This document shows positions 44,753 to 53,519 of a stretch of 64,000 nt of DNA, piece after piece. Every line of letters begins with the position of its first letter. Within the stretch, counting starts at the first letter, position 1. The DNA comes from Treponema socranskii subsp. socranskii VPI DR56BR1116 = ATCC 35536. Lineage in GTDB: Bacteria > Spirochaetota > Spirochaetia > Treponematales > Treponemataceae. The notes under the pieces were generated by a model. The model saw only the letters and a list, made by a program, of their open reading frames with translations. It did not search any database and was not told the origin of the DNA. The translations under genes and the position numbers were made by a program. The DNA lies in the NCBI RefSeq assembly GCF_000468115.1, contig NZ_AVQI01000020.1, positions 1 through 64,000 of the forward strand, written 5' to 3'.

Positions 44753-46120
44753 ATGACCGCATTGCCGGGATTTTACAGTACGCTTTTTACTATTGCGCTT
44801 CCGATCGTTTTGCAGAATTTTTTGCAGACCTTTGTCAACATGCTCGACACGGTTATGGTCGGCAGACTCGGTGCAACGGAAATTGCAGCGGCGGGGCTGG
44901 GTAATCAGATTTTTTTTATCCTCAATATGATGCTTTTCGGTATTTCAAGCGGCGGCGCCATTTTCGTCGCGCAGTATTGGGGCAAAAAAGATATCGCCGG
45001 AATCCGTCGAACGCTCGGGATTACGCTTGCGCTTTCGTTCTCGCTTTCACTCATCTTTACCGCTGCCGCCCTTTTTTTCCCTCGCGAATTGATTTCGCTG
45101 TATTCTTCGGATGAGCGCGTCATCGCTCTCGGCGGCCGGTATCTGCGCTGCGTCGCGCCCAGCTATCCGATGCTCGCACTGAGTTTCGCGTTTCAACTCG
45201 CTTTCCGCGCAACCGAGCACGTACGGCTGCCGACGGTAAGCACGGCAATATCGTTTTTCGTAAACGCCGTTTTCAATTATCTTTTGATTTTCGGCGCCTC
45301 CGTTTCCGTTTTCGGAACCGCCCTAACCGTACCGGCGATGGGGGTGCAAGGAGCCGCAATCGCGACGGTGCTTTCCCGCTTCGTGGAACTCGCGATCACG
45401 GTCGGCTGGTCGTATCGCAAAAAATACGAAGCGTGCGGCCGGTTTGCCGAACTCTTTTCGTTCGATCGCGATTTCCTCGCGCGCTTTGTCAAAATCGCGC
45501 TTCCCGTCATCATAAACGAAACGCTGTGGGGCTTGGGGATCACGATGGAAAATTCGATTTTTTCGCATGCGAGCACCGATGCGCTTGCAGCGTTCAATAT
45601 AACCGGAACGATTTCCCAGCTGACGTGGGTATTTTTTATCGGCGTCGGAAACGGCGCGGGTATAATAATCGGTAAAAAAATCGGCGCAAGTGCCGAAGCG
45701 GAAGCGCGCCGGTATGCAAACCGATTCGCATGGTTTATGCCCGCGATGGCCGTCCTTATCGGCTCTCTGCTCTTTCCGCTTTCGCTCGCACTTCCCGTTT
45801 TATTCAATGTCGGAACGCATATCATCCGTCAAGCGCGCCTTATGCTGCGCATCCTCATGTGCGTTTATCCGCTGAACGCGTTCAATATGTTTTTTATCGT
45901 CGGTATGTGCCGCTCGGGCGGCGACACGATTTACGCCGCAATCAACGACGGCGTATGGATGTGGTTCGTTGCGATCCCGCTCGCATACACAGCGGCTTTT
46001 GTACTGCACGCGGAACCTTACGTTATCTATGCGTGTTTGCAGATTGAACAAATTTTTAAATCCGGTGCGGGTCTGCTCCGCGTGCGCAACGGCAAATGGC
46101 TGCACAACGTTACGCGCTAG
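44753..46120 (+). CDS. MATE-family multidrug/cation efflux transporter
   Basis: Inner-membrane antiporter of about 455 residues and 12 helices. The NorM-type N-terminal block IALPIVLQNFLQTFVNMLDTVMVG, ATEIAAAGLGNQIF and the internal repeat (FVKIALPVIINETLWGLG at about 245) identify the family. Substrate unknown; probably drugs or metabolites. A TTG start 6 nt upstream is possible; I use ATG 44753, which has only a weak GGGG site. Confidence 0.88.
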   Translation: MTALPGFYSTLFTIALPIVLQNFLQTFVNMLDTVMVGRLGATEIAAAGLGNQIFFILNMMLFGISSGGAIFVAQYWGKKDIAGIRRTLGITLALSFSLSLIFTAAALFFPRELISLYSSDERVIALGGRYLRCVAPSYPMLALSFAFQLAFRATEHVRLPTVSTAISFFVNAVFNYLLIFGASVSVFGTALTVPAMGVQGAAIATVLSRFVELAITVGWSYRKKYEACGRFAELFSFDRDFLARFVKIALPVIINETLWGLGITMENSIFSHASTDALAAFNITGTISQLTWVFFIGVGNGAGIIIGKKIGASAEAEARRYANRFAWFMPAMAVLIGSLLFPLSLALPVLFNVGTHIIRQARLMLRILMCVYPLNAFNMFFIVGMCRSGGDTIYAAINDGVWMWFVAIPLAYTAAFVLHAEPYVIYACLQIEQIFKSGAGLLRVRNGKWLHNVTR

Positions 46121-46139
46121 ATTAATAAATAGGGGCAAT

Positions 46140-46640
46140 ATGACGATTCGAAACGCTCTGCAAAAAGATTTCGACGATATCCTGCGCATTTATGCGCGCG
46201 CCCGCGAGTACATGAAGCACAGCGGAAATCCGACGCAGTGGGGAGAAAACTTTCCGCCGGAGACGTTAATAAACGATGACATACGGGAAAAACGAAATTA
46301 CGTCGTCGAAGCGGACGGCGGCATACACGGAGTGTTTGCATTTATCCTAGGCGACGATCCGACGTATGCGCGCATCGAAGGCGCGTGGAAAAGCGATGCA
46401 TCCTACGGCACGATTCACCGCATCGCAAGCGACGGCGAAGTAAAAGGTATTTTTGCCGCAGCGATTGCGTTTTGCAAAACACGCAGTGCTCACCTCAGAA
46501 TCGACACGCATGCCGACAACAAAACGATGCGTCACGCAATCGAAAAAGCGGGATTTAAAGAATGCGGCATCATCTATATAGAAGACGGCAGTCCCCGCAT
46601 CGCATACGAACTTATGCCTGAGGAAGCGGGGCTTTGGTGA
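46140..46640 (+). CDS. GNAT-family N-acetyltransferase
   Basis: 166-residue cytoplasmic enzyme, start MTIRNALQKDFDDILRIYAR typical of GNAT. The acetyl-CoA binding region is around GTIHRIASDGEVKGIFAAAI and the C-terminal NKTMRHAIEKAGFKECG helix/strand motif is present. Substrate unknown. Starts 19 nt after the MATE gene and converges with the LysR gene, overlapping its end by 29 nt. Confidence 0.82.
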   Translation: MTIRNALQKDFDDILRIYARAREYMKHSGNPTQWGENFPPETLINDDIREKRNYVVEADGGIHGVFAFILGDDPTYARIEGAWKSDASYGTIHRIASDGEVKGIFAAAIAFCKTRSAHLRIDTHADNKTMRHAIEKAGFKECGIIYIEDGSPRIAYELMPEEAGLW

Positions 46641-47571
46641 GCGTATGCAGATCGACGGTATGGAAAGCTGCTATCTCTTTTTTAAAGATATCGATTATAT
46701 TCTGTTCCGTTGACGACAGCGTTTTCCCTTTTCGCCACGCTGCCGCATAGTGACGAAAGGCAGGCATATTTGCGATTCGATAGTAATGCCTCGATGTATC
46801 TTTTGCATGTTCCGAATAAAGGATATCGGGGATAAATCCAACCCCTATGCCGCTCGCGATCATGATATCGACGGTATCCCAGTCAAGCGTTTCATATACG
46901 ACGTCCGGGGTAAATCCTATTTGTCTGCATATTCGATCCGTAAGCGATGTGATCTTTTGTATTTTTTTCAGCGATACGAACGGCATCTGTTTTATCTGTT
47001 CGATATCCAAATACGGCAACCCGTTTCCCGAAATCGGCGTAACGGACGGGATGCGGTTTTGCGGTAACGCGATCAATATTTCCTCGATACATAAGATTTG
47101 ATAATCGAGGGCGCCGTTGCGCGGTTCAAGCGGCACAAAACAAATATCGAGATCACCGCTTTGCAATTTTTCTTCGAGGCGTATCGAAATATCTTCGACG
47201 ATTTTATACTGTAGATTTGGAAACAATGCGGTAAAGTGCAGAAGCAATTTCGGCAGATAGTATTTACTGTAAAACGGCGATATGCCGATTTTCAGCGATA
47301 TCGGTTCGGGGCGGGAAAGTGCGCCGATTTTATGTATCGTTTTGTTTTTTGCTGCGAGGATCGATTTACCGTCCGCATACAGTATTTCGCCTGCCGGAGT
47401 CAATTCGAGTTTTTTCGTATTTCGTTTGAACAATGCCGTCGCAAATTCCTTTTCAAGCTTTTTAATGCATTGACTGAGCGCCGGCTGGCTTATATGCAAT
47501 ATTTCTGCAACGGTAGAGTAGTTTTGATAATCCCAAATCGCCGTAAAATATTCAATATCTTTAAAATTCAT
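46612..47571 (-). CDS. LysR-family transcriptional regulator
   Basis: 319 residues. N-terminal winged HTH (MNFKDIEYFTAIWDYQNYST; ISQPALSQCIKKLEKEF), then a type 2 periplasmic-binding-like effector domain. It is transcribed away from the TAXI-TRAP operon across a 151-nt region and very likely controls that operon in response to its substrate or a derivative. ATG at 47571 is chosen because it begins the canonical LysR N-terminus; the longer frame has no homology. Confidence 0.88.
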   Translation of the reverse strand: MNFKDIEYFTAIWDYQNYSTVAEILHISQPALSQCIKKLEKEFATALFKRNTKKLELTPAGEILYADGKSILAAKNKTIHKIGALSRPEPISLKIGISPFYSKYYLPKLLLHFTALFPNLQYKIVEDISIRLEEKLQSGDLDICFVPLEPRNGALDYQILCIEEILIALPQNRIPSVTPISGNGLPYLDIEQIKQMPFVSLKKIQKITSLTDRICRQIGFTPDVVYETLDWDTVDIMIASGIGVGFIPDILYSEHAKDTSRHYYRIANMPAFRHYAAAWRKGKTLSSTEQNIIDIFKKEIAAFHTVDLHTLTKAPLPQA

Positions 47572-47625
47572 ATAATGATTCCATTGTCCATAATATTTAT
47601 TTATAGTAGTATTAAAATTATGTAT

Positions 47626-47655
47626 TTGACAAGGGTAAAACTTACACTTTATACT
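47626..47655 (+). promoter_or_regulatory. Promoter of TAXI-TRAP operon with LysR-type sites
   Basis: -35 TTGACA (47626-47631), 18-nt spacer, -10 TATACT (47650-47655). Dyad ATAAT-N12-ATTAT just downstream is LysR-like (T-N11-A). Confidence 0.6.
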
Positions 47656-47722
47656 GATTATAACGCATAATCTATAAGTATAAATTATAATTACAAGGAG
47701 GGCCGTTTTACGGTATGAGCGT

Positions 47723-48742
47723 ATGAAATTAAAGCGGATTATTACGATTGCGGCAGCGTTTTGTGCAAGTGCTGTTGTCTTTGGAATGGGTGAGCCGGAT
47801 TCGGGTAGCGTAAAAAAAGACAAAACCTATCTTACGATGGCGGCGGTCGCATCGAGCTCGGGATTGTTTCCGTACGTCGTTTCAATCGGAAAAGTTATCA
47901 ACACGTATTGTCCCGAATATTCGATTACCGTTTCGGAATCGGGCGGCAACGTCGATAACACAAAACGTCTTCGTGCGGGTGAAGTAAAAATTGCCAATTC
48001 GATTTCAAACACCGATTATGAAAGCTATACCGGTACCGGAAAAACGTTTAACGGTCAACCGTTTAAAGATTTCAGGATTCTTTGGTACTATGAACGATCG
48101 CCTATTCAAATTTGTGTCGCAAAGGATACGGGGATCACATCGATTTATGATTTGAATGGAAAAAGCTTTAATCCCGGAGGAACGGGGACTGCGGCGTCCG
48201 TCGTTATCCACGCTGCATTCGATGCGCTCGGAATTAAACCGAATTACTTTGAAGCGGGACAGGCGGATGCCGCCGACGCATATTCGAATCGTCAGATCGT
48301 CGGTGCAGTGAAAACGGGGCCAGCCCCTGACAGTTATGTCATGCAACTCAATGCGAATCGTCCGATTCGAATTCTTTCCATCTCCGACGCCGATATGAAA
48401 AAAATTCTGGCAGCTATCCCGAGCGTCAAAACCGCCGTTGTACCCGCAAATGCTTATGACGGCGTCGATTATGACGCGACCTGTATTTCAACATATCAGG
48501 GCATTCAAGTGCGTACGGGATTTTCTCAAGAAGACGGTTATCGTTTTTTTAAGGCGATGTGGGAAGACGGTAAGTCGATTTGGCAGACCGCATATCCGGT
48601 CGGCGCCCGCAACGACGTTCCCGAGATGACGCTTCTTGCCGCTTCGACACCGCTTCATCCGGGTACGGTGCAGTATCTTAAGGAAAAAGGATATACGGTG
48701 CCGCCTTCTCTGATTCCTCCCGAATATACCGAAAAGAAATAA
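47723..48742 (+). CDS. TRAP transporter solute-binding protein, TAXI family
   Basis: Exported binding protein, 339 residues, with signal peptide residues 1-22 (ASAVVFGMGEPD). TAXI hallmarks: YLTMAAVASSSGLFPYVVSIG, NVDNTKRLRAGEVKIAN, SPIQICVAKD and FNPGGTGTAASVV. The permease partner is a fused DctQM encoded next. A 3-codon frame MSV-stop begins at 47714 and overlaps this ATG (ATGA), with AAGGAGG about 11 nt before it, so translation may be coupled. Cargo unknown; glutamate-like acids are typical for TAXI. Confidence 0.88.
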   Translation: MKLKRIITIAAAFCASAVVFGMGEPDSGSVKKDKTYLTMAAVASSSGLFPYVVSIGKVINTYCPEYSITVSESGGNVDNTKRLRAGEVKIANSISNTDYESYTGTGKTFNGQPFKDFRILWYYERSPIQICVAKDTGITSIYDLNGKSFNPGGTGTAASVVIHAAFDALGIKPNYFEAGQADAADAYSNRQIVGAVKTGPAPDSYVMQLNANRPIRILSISDADMKKILAAIPSVKTAVVPANAYDGVDYDATCISTYQGIQVRTGFSQEDGYRFFKAMWEDGKSIWQTAYPVGARNDVPEMTLLAASTPLHPGTVQYLKEKGYTVPPSLIPPEYTEKK

Positions 48743-48753
48743 TCGTCATCGTT

Positions 48754-48790
48754 ATACCGTACGATCTCACTGTGTCGTACGGTATTTTTA
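48754..48790 (+). terminator. Attenuator-type terminator between SBP and permease genes
   Basis: 11-bp stem ATACCGTACGA/TCGTACGGTAT, 10-nt loop, then TTTTATTAT. It could end most transcripts after the SBP gene. Confidence 0.65.
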
Positions 48791-48851
48791 TTATAGCAAA
48801 ATGTCCCGAAGCGGAAGTTTTCGGACAGTCCCATAGTCTTTAAGGAAAATC

Positions 48852-50759
48852 ATGAGAAAGCTAAATTTGTTTTGGATGCGCTTTGTCCGCATCGCATCTT
48901 TTGCCCTGATCGCATTTCAGCTGTTTACGACTGCCCGCGGCCCCTTTTCCGATATCATTCAAAGAAGCGTCCATCTTGCGTTTGTTCTGACGCTCTTGTT
49001 TATCATAAAACCCGCGACGAAAAAAGGAAAGGAAAACGAAAGCGGCACGGTTCCCTGGTACGACTGTATCTTCGCCGCCGTTTCATGCGCTTCCTGCATC
49101 TATTGTACGTTTATTGCCGACGCGATTCTGTACGACCCGCTGAAATGGGTAAGCGGTTTTGACATATTTGCTTCCGTCGCCCTCGTCGTATTGATCCTCG
49201 AAGCGAGCAGAAGAAGCGTCGGCTGGACGTTTCCGGTTCTCGGCGGTATCTTTCTCTGCTATGCATTTTTCGGCGAACTGTTCCCCGGTGTTTGGGGTCA
49301 TCAGAATTTTTCGTTCAATTTGGTATTTCAAACGTTTTATCACAATACGCGCGGTATTTGGGGAACGATGCTCGGCTTATCGGCGACGATGCTTGCGATG
49401 TTCGGTATTTTCGGGGCGATTTTGTCGGAAACGGGCGGTGCGGAAACGTTTATTAAAATGGGACAGCGGCTTACCGGAAAATATACCGGCGGGCCGGGAA
49501 AAGTGGCAGTGTGTGCGAGTATGCTTTTCGGCATGATTTCCGGTTCTGCGATCGGCAACGTCGCTGCAACGGGTGTCTTTACGATACCATCGATGAAAAA
49601 AGCGGGATACTCGAATGAATGGGCTGCAACGATGGAAGCCGTTGCGTCGACGGGTGGTCAGCTCATGCCGCCGATTATGGGCGCTGCAGCGTTTATTATG
49701 TCGCAGTTGATCGGCGTGCCGTATCTTGCCATCGCGAAAGCCGCCTTTGTTCCCGCGCTCATTTATTTTATAAGTTGCTTTATCGCCGTTCATTTAAACT
49801 CTGCGAAAAATAATATTAAGGGAACAACCGATAAACCCTACATCGCTCTGATCGATTATGCTGTAATCCTCGTACCCCTTGCAGTGTTTCTGTATTTCCT
49901 TGTTATCGGATATACCGTACTCATGGGAGCCTTTTATGCGACGGTCGGTGCGTTTGTGATGTATATTTTAAAATTCAGTCTCGCATCGAAAAATTTTAAA
50001 AGCACCGTCGTCCAAACGGGAAAACTTTGTTTAAATACGACGCTCAACGGAACGAAAAGCATTATCGATATGTGCGGTATTCTTGCCGGTTCTCAAATCA
50101 CCGTTTCGCTTATCAATTTGACCGGCTTCGGCGTAAAGCTGTCCGATATCATCGTTTCGCTCGGGCAGAGTAATGTTTTTTTATGTCTTATCTGTTCCAT
50201 GTTCGTGTGCATTATCCTCGGCATGGGTTTGCCGACGACGGCGGCTTATGTACTCGGTGCCGCGGTTTTGGCTCCGCCGCTTGTCGCACTCGGGCTTGAG
50301 CCGCTCGTCGTGCACTTGTTTATTTTTTACTATGCATGTCTGTCCGCAATTACGCCGCCGGTATGCGTCGCCGTCTTTATGGCTGCCGGTCTTGCCAAAG
50401 CGAAATGGCTGCATGTGGGAGCTATCGCATGTATGATAGCCTTGCCGTCGTTTGTGATTCCGTTTACGTTTTGCTATAATCCCGCGTTGCTGCTGCAGGG
50501 AAATGCATTTGCCGTTTCCGTTGCGATTGTAACGGCGCTTTTGGGCGTCGGCTTGATGAGCATCTGTTTGACGGGATATATCGATAAACCGGTGCCGATG
50601 ATATACCGCATCGTCTTTTTGATCGGCGGAATATTATTGCTCGTTCCGTATTATTTGGAAAGCGCCGTTGGCTTTATCCTTGCCGCCGCGGCGTTCGTCG
50701 TGTTTTCGATTTCGTCAAAAAAACGCGTACGCGCAAATATGCCGCAAGAAAATCGATAA
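48852..50759 (+). CDS. TRAP transporter fused permease (DctQM type)
   Basis: 635-residue inner-membrane protein. The first about 140 residues hold four helices of the small (DctQ-like) subunit; the rest is the large DctM-like channel, with GMISGSAIGNVAATGVFTIP, ASTGGQLMPPIMGAAAFIM and CIILGMGLPTTAAYVLGA, all typical of TAXI-linked fused permeases. AAGGAAA precedes the ATG. Second gene of the TAXI operon. Confidence 0.92.
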   Translation: MRKLNLFWMRFVRIASFALIAFQLFTTARGPFSDIIQRSVHLAFVLTLLFIIKPATKKGKENESGTVPWYDCIFAAVSCASCIYCTFIADAILYDPLKWVSGFDIFASVALVVLILEASRRSVGWTFPVLGGIFLCYAFFGELFPGVWGHQNFSFNLVFQTFYHNTRGIWGTMLGLSATMLAMFGIFGAILSETGGAETFIKMGQRLTGKYTGGPGKVAVCASMLFGMISGSAIGNVAATGVFTIPSMKKAGYSNEWAATMEAVASTGGQLMPPIMGAAAFIMSQLIGVPYLAIAKAAFVPALIYFISCFIAVHLNSAKNNIKGTTDKPYIALIDYAVILVPLAVFLYFLVIGYTVLMGAFYATVGAFVMYILKFSLASKNFKSTVVQTGKLCLNTTLNGTKSIIDMCGILAGSQITVSLINLTGFGVKLSDIIVSLGQSNVFLCLICSMFVCIILGMGLPTTAAYVLGAAVLAPPLVALGLEPLVVHLFIFYYACLSAITPPVCVAVFMAAGLAKAKWLHVGAIACMIALPSFVIPFTFCYNPALLLQGNAFAVSVAIVTALLGVGLMSICLTGYIDKPVPMIYRIVFLIGGILLLVPYYLESAVGFILAAAAFVVFSISSKKRVRANMPQENR

Positions 50760-50774
50760 CGACGACGGTATGTT

Positions 50775-52520
50775 TCAGAGGCTTTCGAGTAACGCTTCCA
50801 AATCGATTTCGCCCGCAGCGCAGGGCACCGTAACGGCCCAGTTTTCGAGCACTTGCGGATTGACTTCGCCGAAAACACCGACTGCTTTGCCGCCTACGAT
50901 AACGGATGCTTGACGGCCGACGATAAAGCGCGGATCGGAGCTTTCTTGTACTTCGTACGTGTGGTCGAGGAAATACAGGAGCGCTGCGACTTCGCTTGCC
51001 GCGTCGTTGAAGTTTGCATTTGCCGCCGCCGTCAAAAAGCCCAAGTGCGCTCGTGTGCGCGTGCCGGTATTTTCTTCGTCGCAGAGATAGGCGACTTTGC
51101 CGATTTCGAAAATTTTGTGCGGGAACTGCGCGTTTGCCGATTTGCTTTCCGCGCGGAGCAGCGAAGAGATTATCTCCGGTCTGATAAATTGATAATTTTC
51201 GCTCATCGGATTTGCGATTTCGATAACGCTCGATTCGTCGATGAGCATATTGTCGATGTAATCGCGGCGGCTTCCGACGTAGTTGAAAATCATCTCCTGA
51301 TAGCCGAGTCCGACCATAAGCGTTTTTGCTTTACGGCTGAACTGCGTTATCGGTAAAAGCCTGCCGATCGTAAAATCGCTCGGGCTTTCCGGTTCGAACG
51401 AAGCGATATCCCGCCCGATCATGACGTCTTCGATCACATCGGCTTCGTGCAAAAAATCGTTGCGATAGGGCGGCGGAAAGAGCGTAAACTCCGCATCGTC
51501 TTTTCCGTCGATCGTCAATTTTTTTACCGTCGTTTCATCGCCCATGCGGTAGAGCGCGGCGCACACTTCGTCCGCAGTAAACGACGAGCCGAGCATTTTG
51601 TTGATATGCGAAAGATAGGCTTTTGTCGGAACTTGAAAATAATACGGACACACGACCGTTTTGCCGAATTTCGTTTCGTAAGGATAGTCGACGCGCATCG
51701 GAAGAATTTCGTAGCCGCTTTCAAAAAAATCGCACGCGACGATATTCGCCGCAAGCATAAGGCTTTCCATATCGTCGCCGGTCAGTTCGACCATTAAGCC
51801 CGTGTCTCCGACTTGTACCGCACCGAGCGTCGCACTGTTGATGATCGGCGCCATCGACATGATTTCGCCTTTGTCGTCGACGAGCAGCGGAAATTTTTTA
51901 AAGTCTTTTAAAATCCAACCGTATTCTTTTCCTTTCGGATGTTCGCTCAGGATTTGACGGCACGTCATGGGCTCTGCGCACTGCAGCGGCACAAAAGAGG
52001 TTGTGTCCGGATCGACGGCTTTATAATGCACGGGAAATGCGATATCGGAAATACGGTATACGCCCATCGAAATCGTCTTCCGCTTGCGTCCGAAATTCCA
52101 CGCGAGTTTTTCCTGCGTTTGGATGATGTCTTTCAGCATCGCCTCGTCGATCGCTTTTCCGGAAATAACGAAGGCGACGATATACGGGCGGATATGCTGC
52201 AGTTCGGCGTCCACGGTGACGATGCGGTTGGCCGGATCTTTTATCGCATCGGGAGCCGACATGAATTTTTGATAATCCGCGTGTTTTGCGCCGTCGTGCA
52301 GGGCGATCTGCCGCGCGACGCCGACCGTCGACCACAGATCGGGACGATTCGTGTCGTTGAGTTCGATTTTAATAACGCGCTCATCTTCAGGCTTGGACGC
52401 GTCGGGTTTTTCATCGAGTTCGGCTTTTGCGCACGGCAATTTTGTTTCAAGTGTATCGTAATCGTATTTTTTTCCGAGCAAAGCGAAAAAATTTTTTTCG
52501 TTGACTTCGATTTTTGGCAT
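50775..52520 (-). CDS. pheT: Phenylalanine--tRNA ligase beta subunit, archaeal/spirochaetal type
   Basis: Charges tRNA-Phe with the alpha subunit, which is not in the window. 581 residues, shorter than the usual about 800-residue bacterial beta chain and lacking its tRNA-binding anticodon-like domains. Archaeal/eukaryotic-type features: start MPKIEVNEKNFFALLG, RVIKIELNDTNRPDLWS, SMGVYR and RPEIISSLLRAESKS. This short form is known in Treponema and Borrelia. GAGG lies before the start; TATAAT and TTGAAT upstream form its promoter. Confidence 0.92.
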   Translation of the reverse strand: MPKIEVNEKNFFALLGKKYDYDTLETKLPCAKAELDEKPDASKPEDERVIKIELNDTNRPDLWSTVGVARQIALHDGAKHADYQKFMSAPDAIKDPANRIVTVDAELQHIRPYIVAFVISGKAIDEAMLKDIIQTQEKLAWNFGRKRKTISMGVYRISDIAFPVHYKAVDPDTTSFVPLQCAEPMTCRQILSEHPKGKEYGWILKDFKKFPLLVDDKGEIMSMAPIINSATLGAVQVGDTGLMVELTGDDMESLMLAANIVACDFFESGYEILPMRVDYPYETKFGKTVVCPYYFQVPTKAYLSHINKMLGSSFTADEVCAALYRMGDETTVKKLTIDGKDDAEFTLFPPPYRNDFLHEADVIEDVMIGRDIASFEPESPSDFTIGRLLPITQFSRKAKTLMVGLGYQEMIFNYVGSRRDYIDNMLIDESSVIEIANPMSENYQFIRPEIISSLLRAESKSANAQFPHKIFEIGKVAYLCDEENTGTRTRAHLGFLTAAANANFNDAASEVAALLYFLDHTYEVQESSDPRFIVGRQASVIVGGKAVGVFGEVNPQVLENWAVTVPCAAGEIDLEALLESL

Positions 52521-52545
52521 CTCTATCCTCGCAAGTATTGTAACT

Positions 52546-52574
52546 ATTATAAAGCATCATATCGATTTATTCAA
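52546..52574 (-). promoter_or_regulatory. Promoter of pheT
   Basis: Minus strand: -35 TTGAAT (52574-52569), 17-nt spacer, -10 TATAAT (52551-52546); leader of about 20 nt with a GAGG site. Confidence 0.6.
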
Positions 52575-52580
52575 TTCGCC

Positions 52581-52610
52581 TTGACCAAGTATAAAAAATA
52601 ATGATATATT
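52581..52610 (+). promoter_or_regulatory. Promoter of the rpmH operon
   Basis: -35 TTGACC (52581-52586), 18-nt spacer, -10 TATATT (52605-52610). Confidence 0.55.
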
Positions 52611-52680
52611 TGATTACTTATTTCGATATCTTATGACCTCGATAGCGATATCGCGGTTGATTATATAAGGAGCATGTTCT

Positions 52681-52836
52681 ATGTTACGGACATATCAGCC
52701 CAGCAAAGTTAAACGCAACAGAAAATTCGGATTCAGAGCGCGCATGGCAACAAAGGGCGGCCGCAAAGTTCTCGCCCGCCGCCGCGCAAAAGGACGCAAA
52801 AAGCTGTCGGTCGCAGACGAAAAAAAGAAGTATTGA
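52681..52836 (+). CDS. rpmH: 50S ribosomal protein L34
   Basis: 51-residue basic protein, [18 protein letters not shown] start and [20 protein letters not shown], the full L34 signature. AAGGAG lies 8 nt before the ATG. First gene of the conserved rpmH-rnpA-yidD-yidC-khpB cluster. dnaA is not on the other side, so there is no sign of oriC here. Confidence 0.97.
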   Translation: MLRTYQPSKVKRNRKFGFRARMATKGGRKVLARRRAKGRKKLSVADEKKKY

Positions 52837-52858
52837 TTTTTAGGGACGGAAGCTGCCG

Positions 52859-53221
52859 ATGGAAGCCGCTTTGAGAAAGAAGAGCGGATTTAAACGTTCA
52901 GAACGTATAAAAAAATCCGCCGCTTTTAAAGCGCTTTTTAACAACGGAAAGCGAACGGGTATTCCGGGCGCAAAGCTGTTTTATGCAAAAAACGGATTGC
53001 GCGTAAATCGCGTCGGATTTCCTCTGTCCCGCGGATACGGTAACGCGGTGCAGAGAAACTTGTCGAAAAGATACAGCCGTGAAGTCTATCGTTTATTAAA
53101 AGCACAGTTGAATGTCGGATACGATATGCTCTTTTTATTGTATCCCGGGCGGGATTCGTTCGACGCCCGATGTGCGCAATTTCGATTATTGTGTAAAAAA
53201 GCGGGATTGATTGCGGAATGA
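52859..53221 (+). CDS. rnpA: Ribonuclease P protein component
   Basis: 120 residues, cofactor of RNase P in 5' tRNA maturation. The RNR-type motif [15 protein letters not shown] and the N-terminal [17 protein letters not shown] block are standard, followed by DMLFLLYPG. Starts 22 nt after rpmH and overlaps yidD by 4 nt. Confidence 0.94.
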   Translation: MEAALRKKSGFKRSERIKKSAAFKALFNNGKRTGIPGAKLFYAKNGLRVNRVGFPLSRGYGNAVQRNLSKRYSREVYRLLKAQLNVGYDMLFLLYPGRDSFDARCAQFRLLCKKAGLIAE

Positions 53222-53439
53222 AACAATTCCTTACGAGAATTTTCTGTCTTTGTATCCGTGCCTATCAAATCTGTATTTCTCCGTTGTTTCCGTCGTGCTG
53301 CAGGTACACGCCGACGTGTTCGCAGTATGCGATCGAAGCGATTAAAAAATACGGGCCGAGCAAAGGGCTTTTTTTTGCAATAAAGAGAATCGTTCGCTGT
53401 CATCCGTTTCATGCCGGCGGATACGACCCCGTTCCGTGA
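53218..53439 (+). CDS. yidD: Membrane protein insertion efficiency factor YidD
   Basis: 73 residues with the family core [19 protein letters not shown] and the C-terminal [14 protein letters not shown]. Acts with YidC in membrane insertion. ATG overlaps the rnpA stop (ATGA). Confidence 0.95.
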   Translation: MKQFLTRIFCLCIRAYQICISPLFPSCCRYTPTCSQYAIEAIKKYGPSKGLFFAIKRIVRCHPFHAGGYDPVP

Positions 53440-53519
53440 AATAATAATTTTAAATGCCGTGCCGATGTGTGCACGCTTTTTTACTGTTTTAACAACGATG
53501 AAAGTGATGGAGATTTATT

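Noticed and set aside
52550-52680. oriC next to rpmH
   Set aside because: No dnaA or dnaN gene and no DnaA-box cluster in the pheT-rpmH gap.
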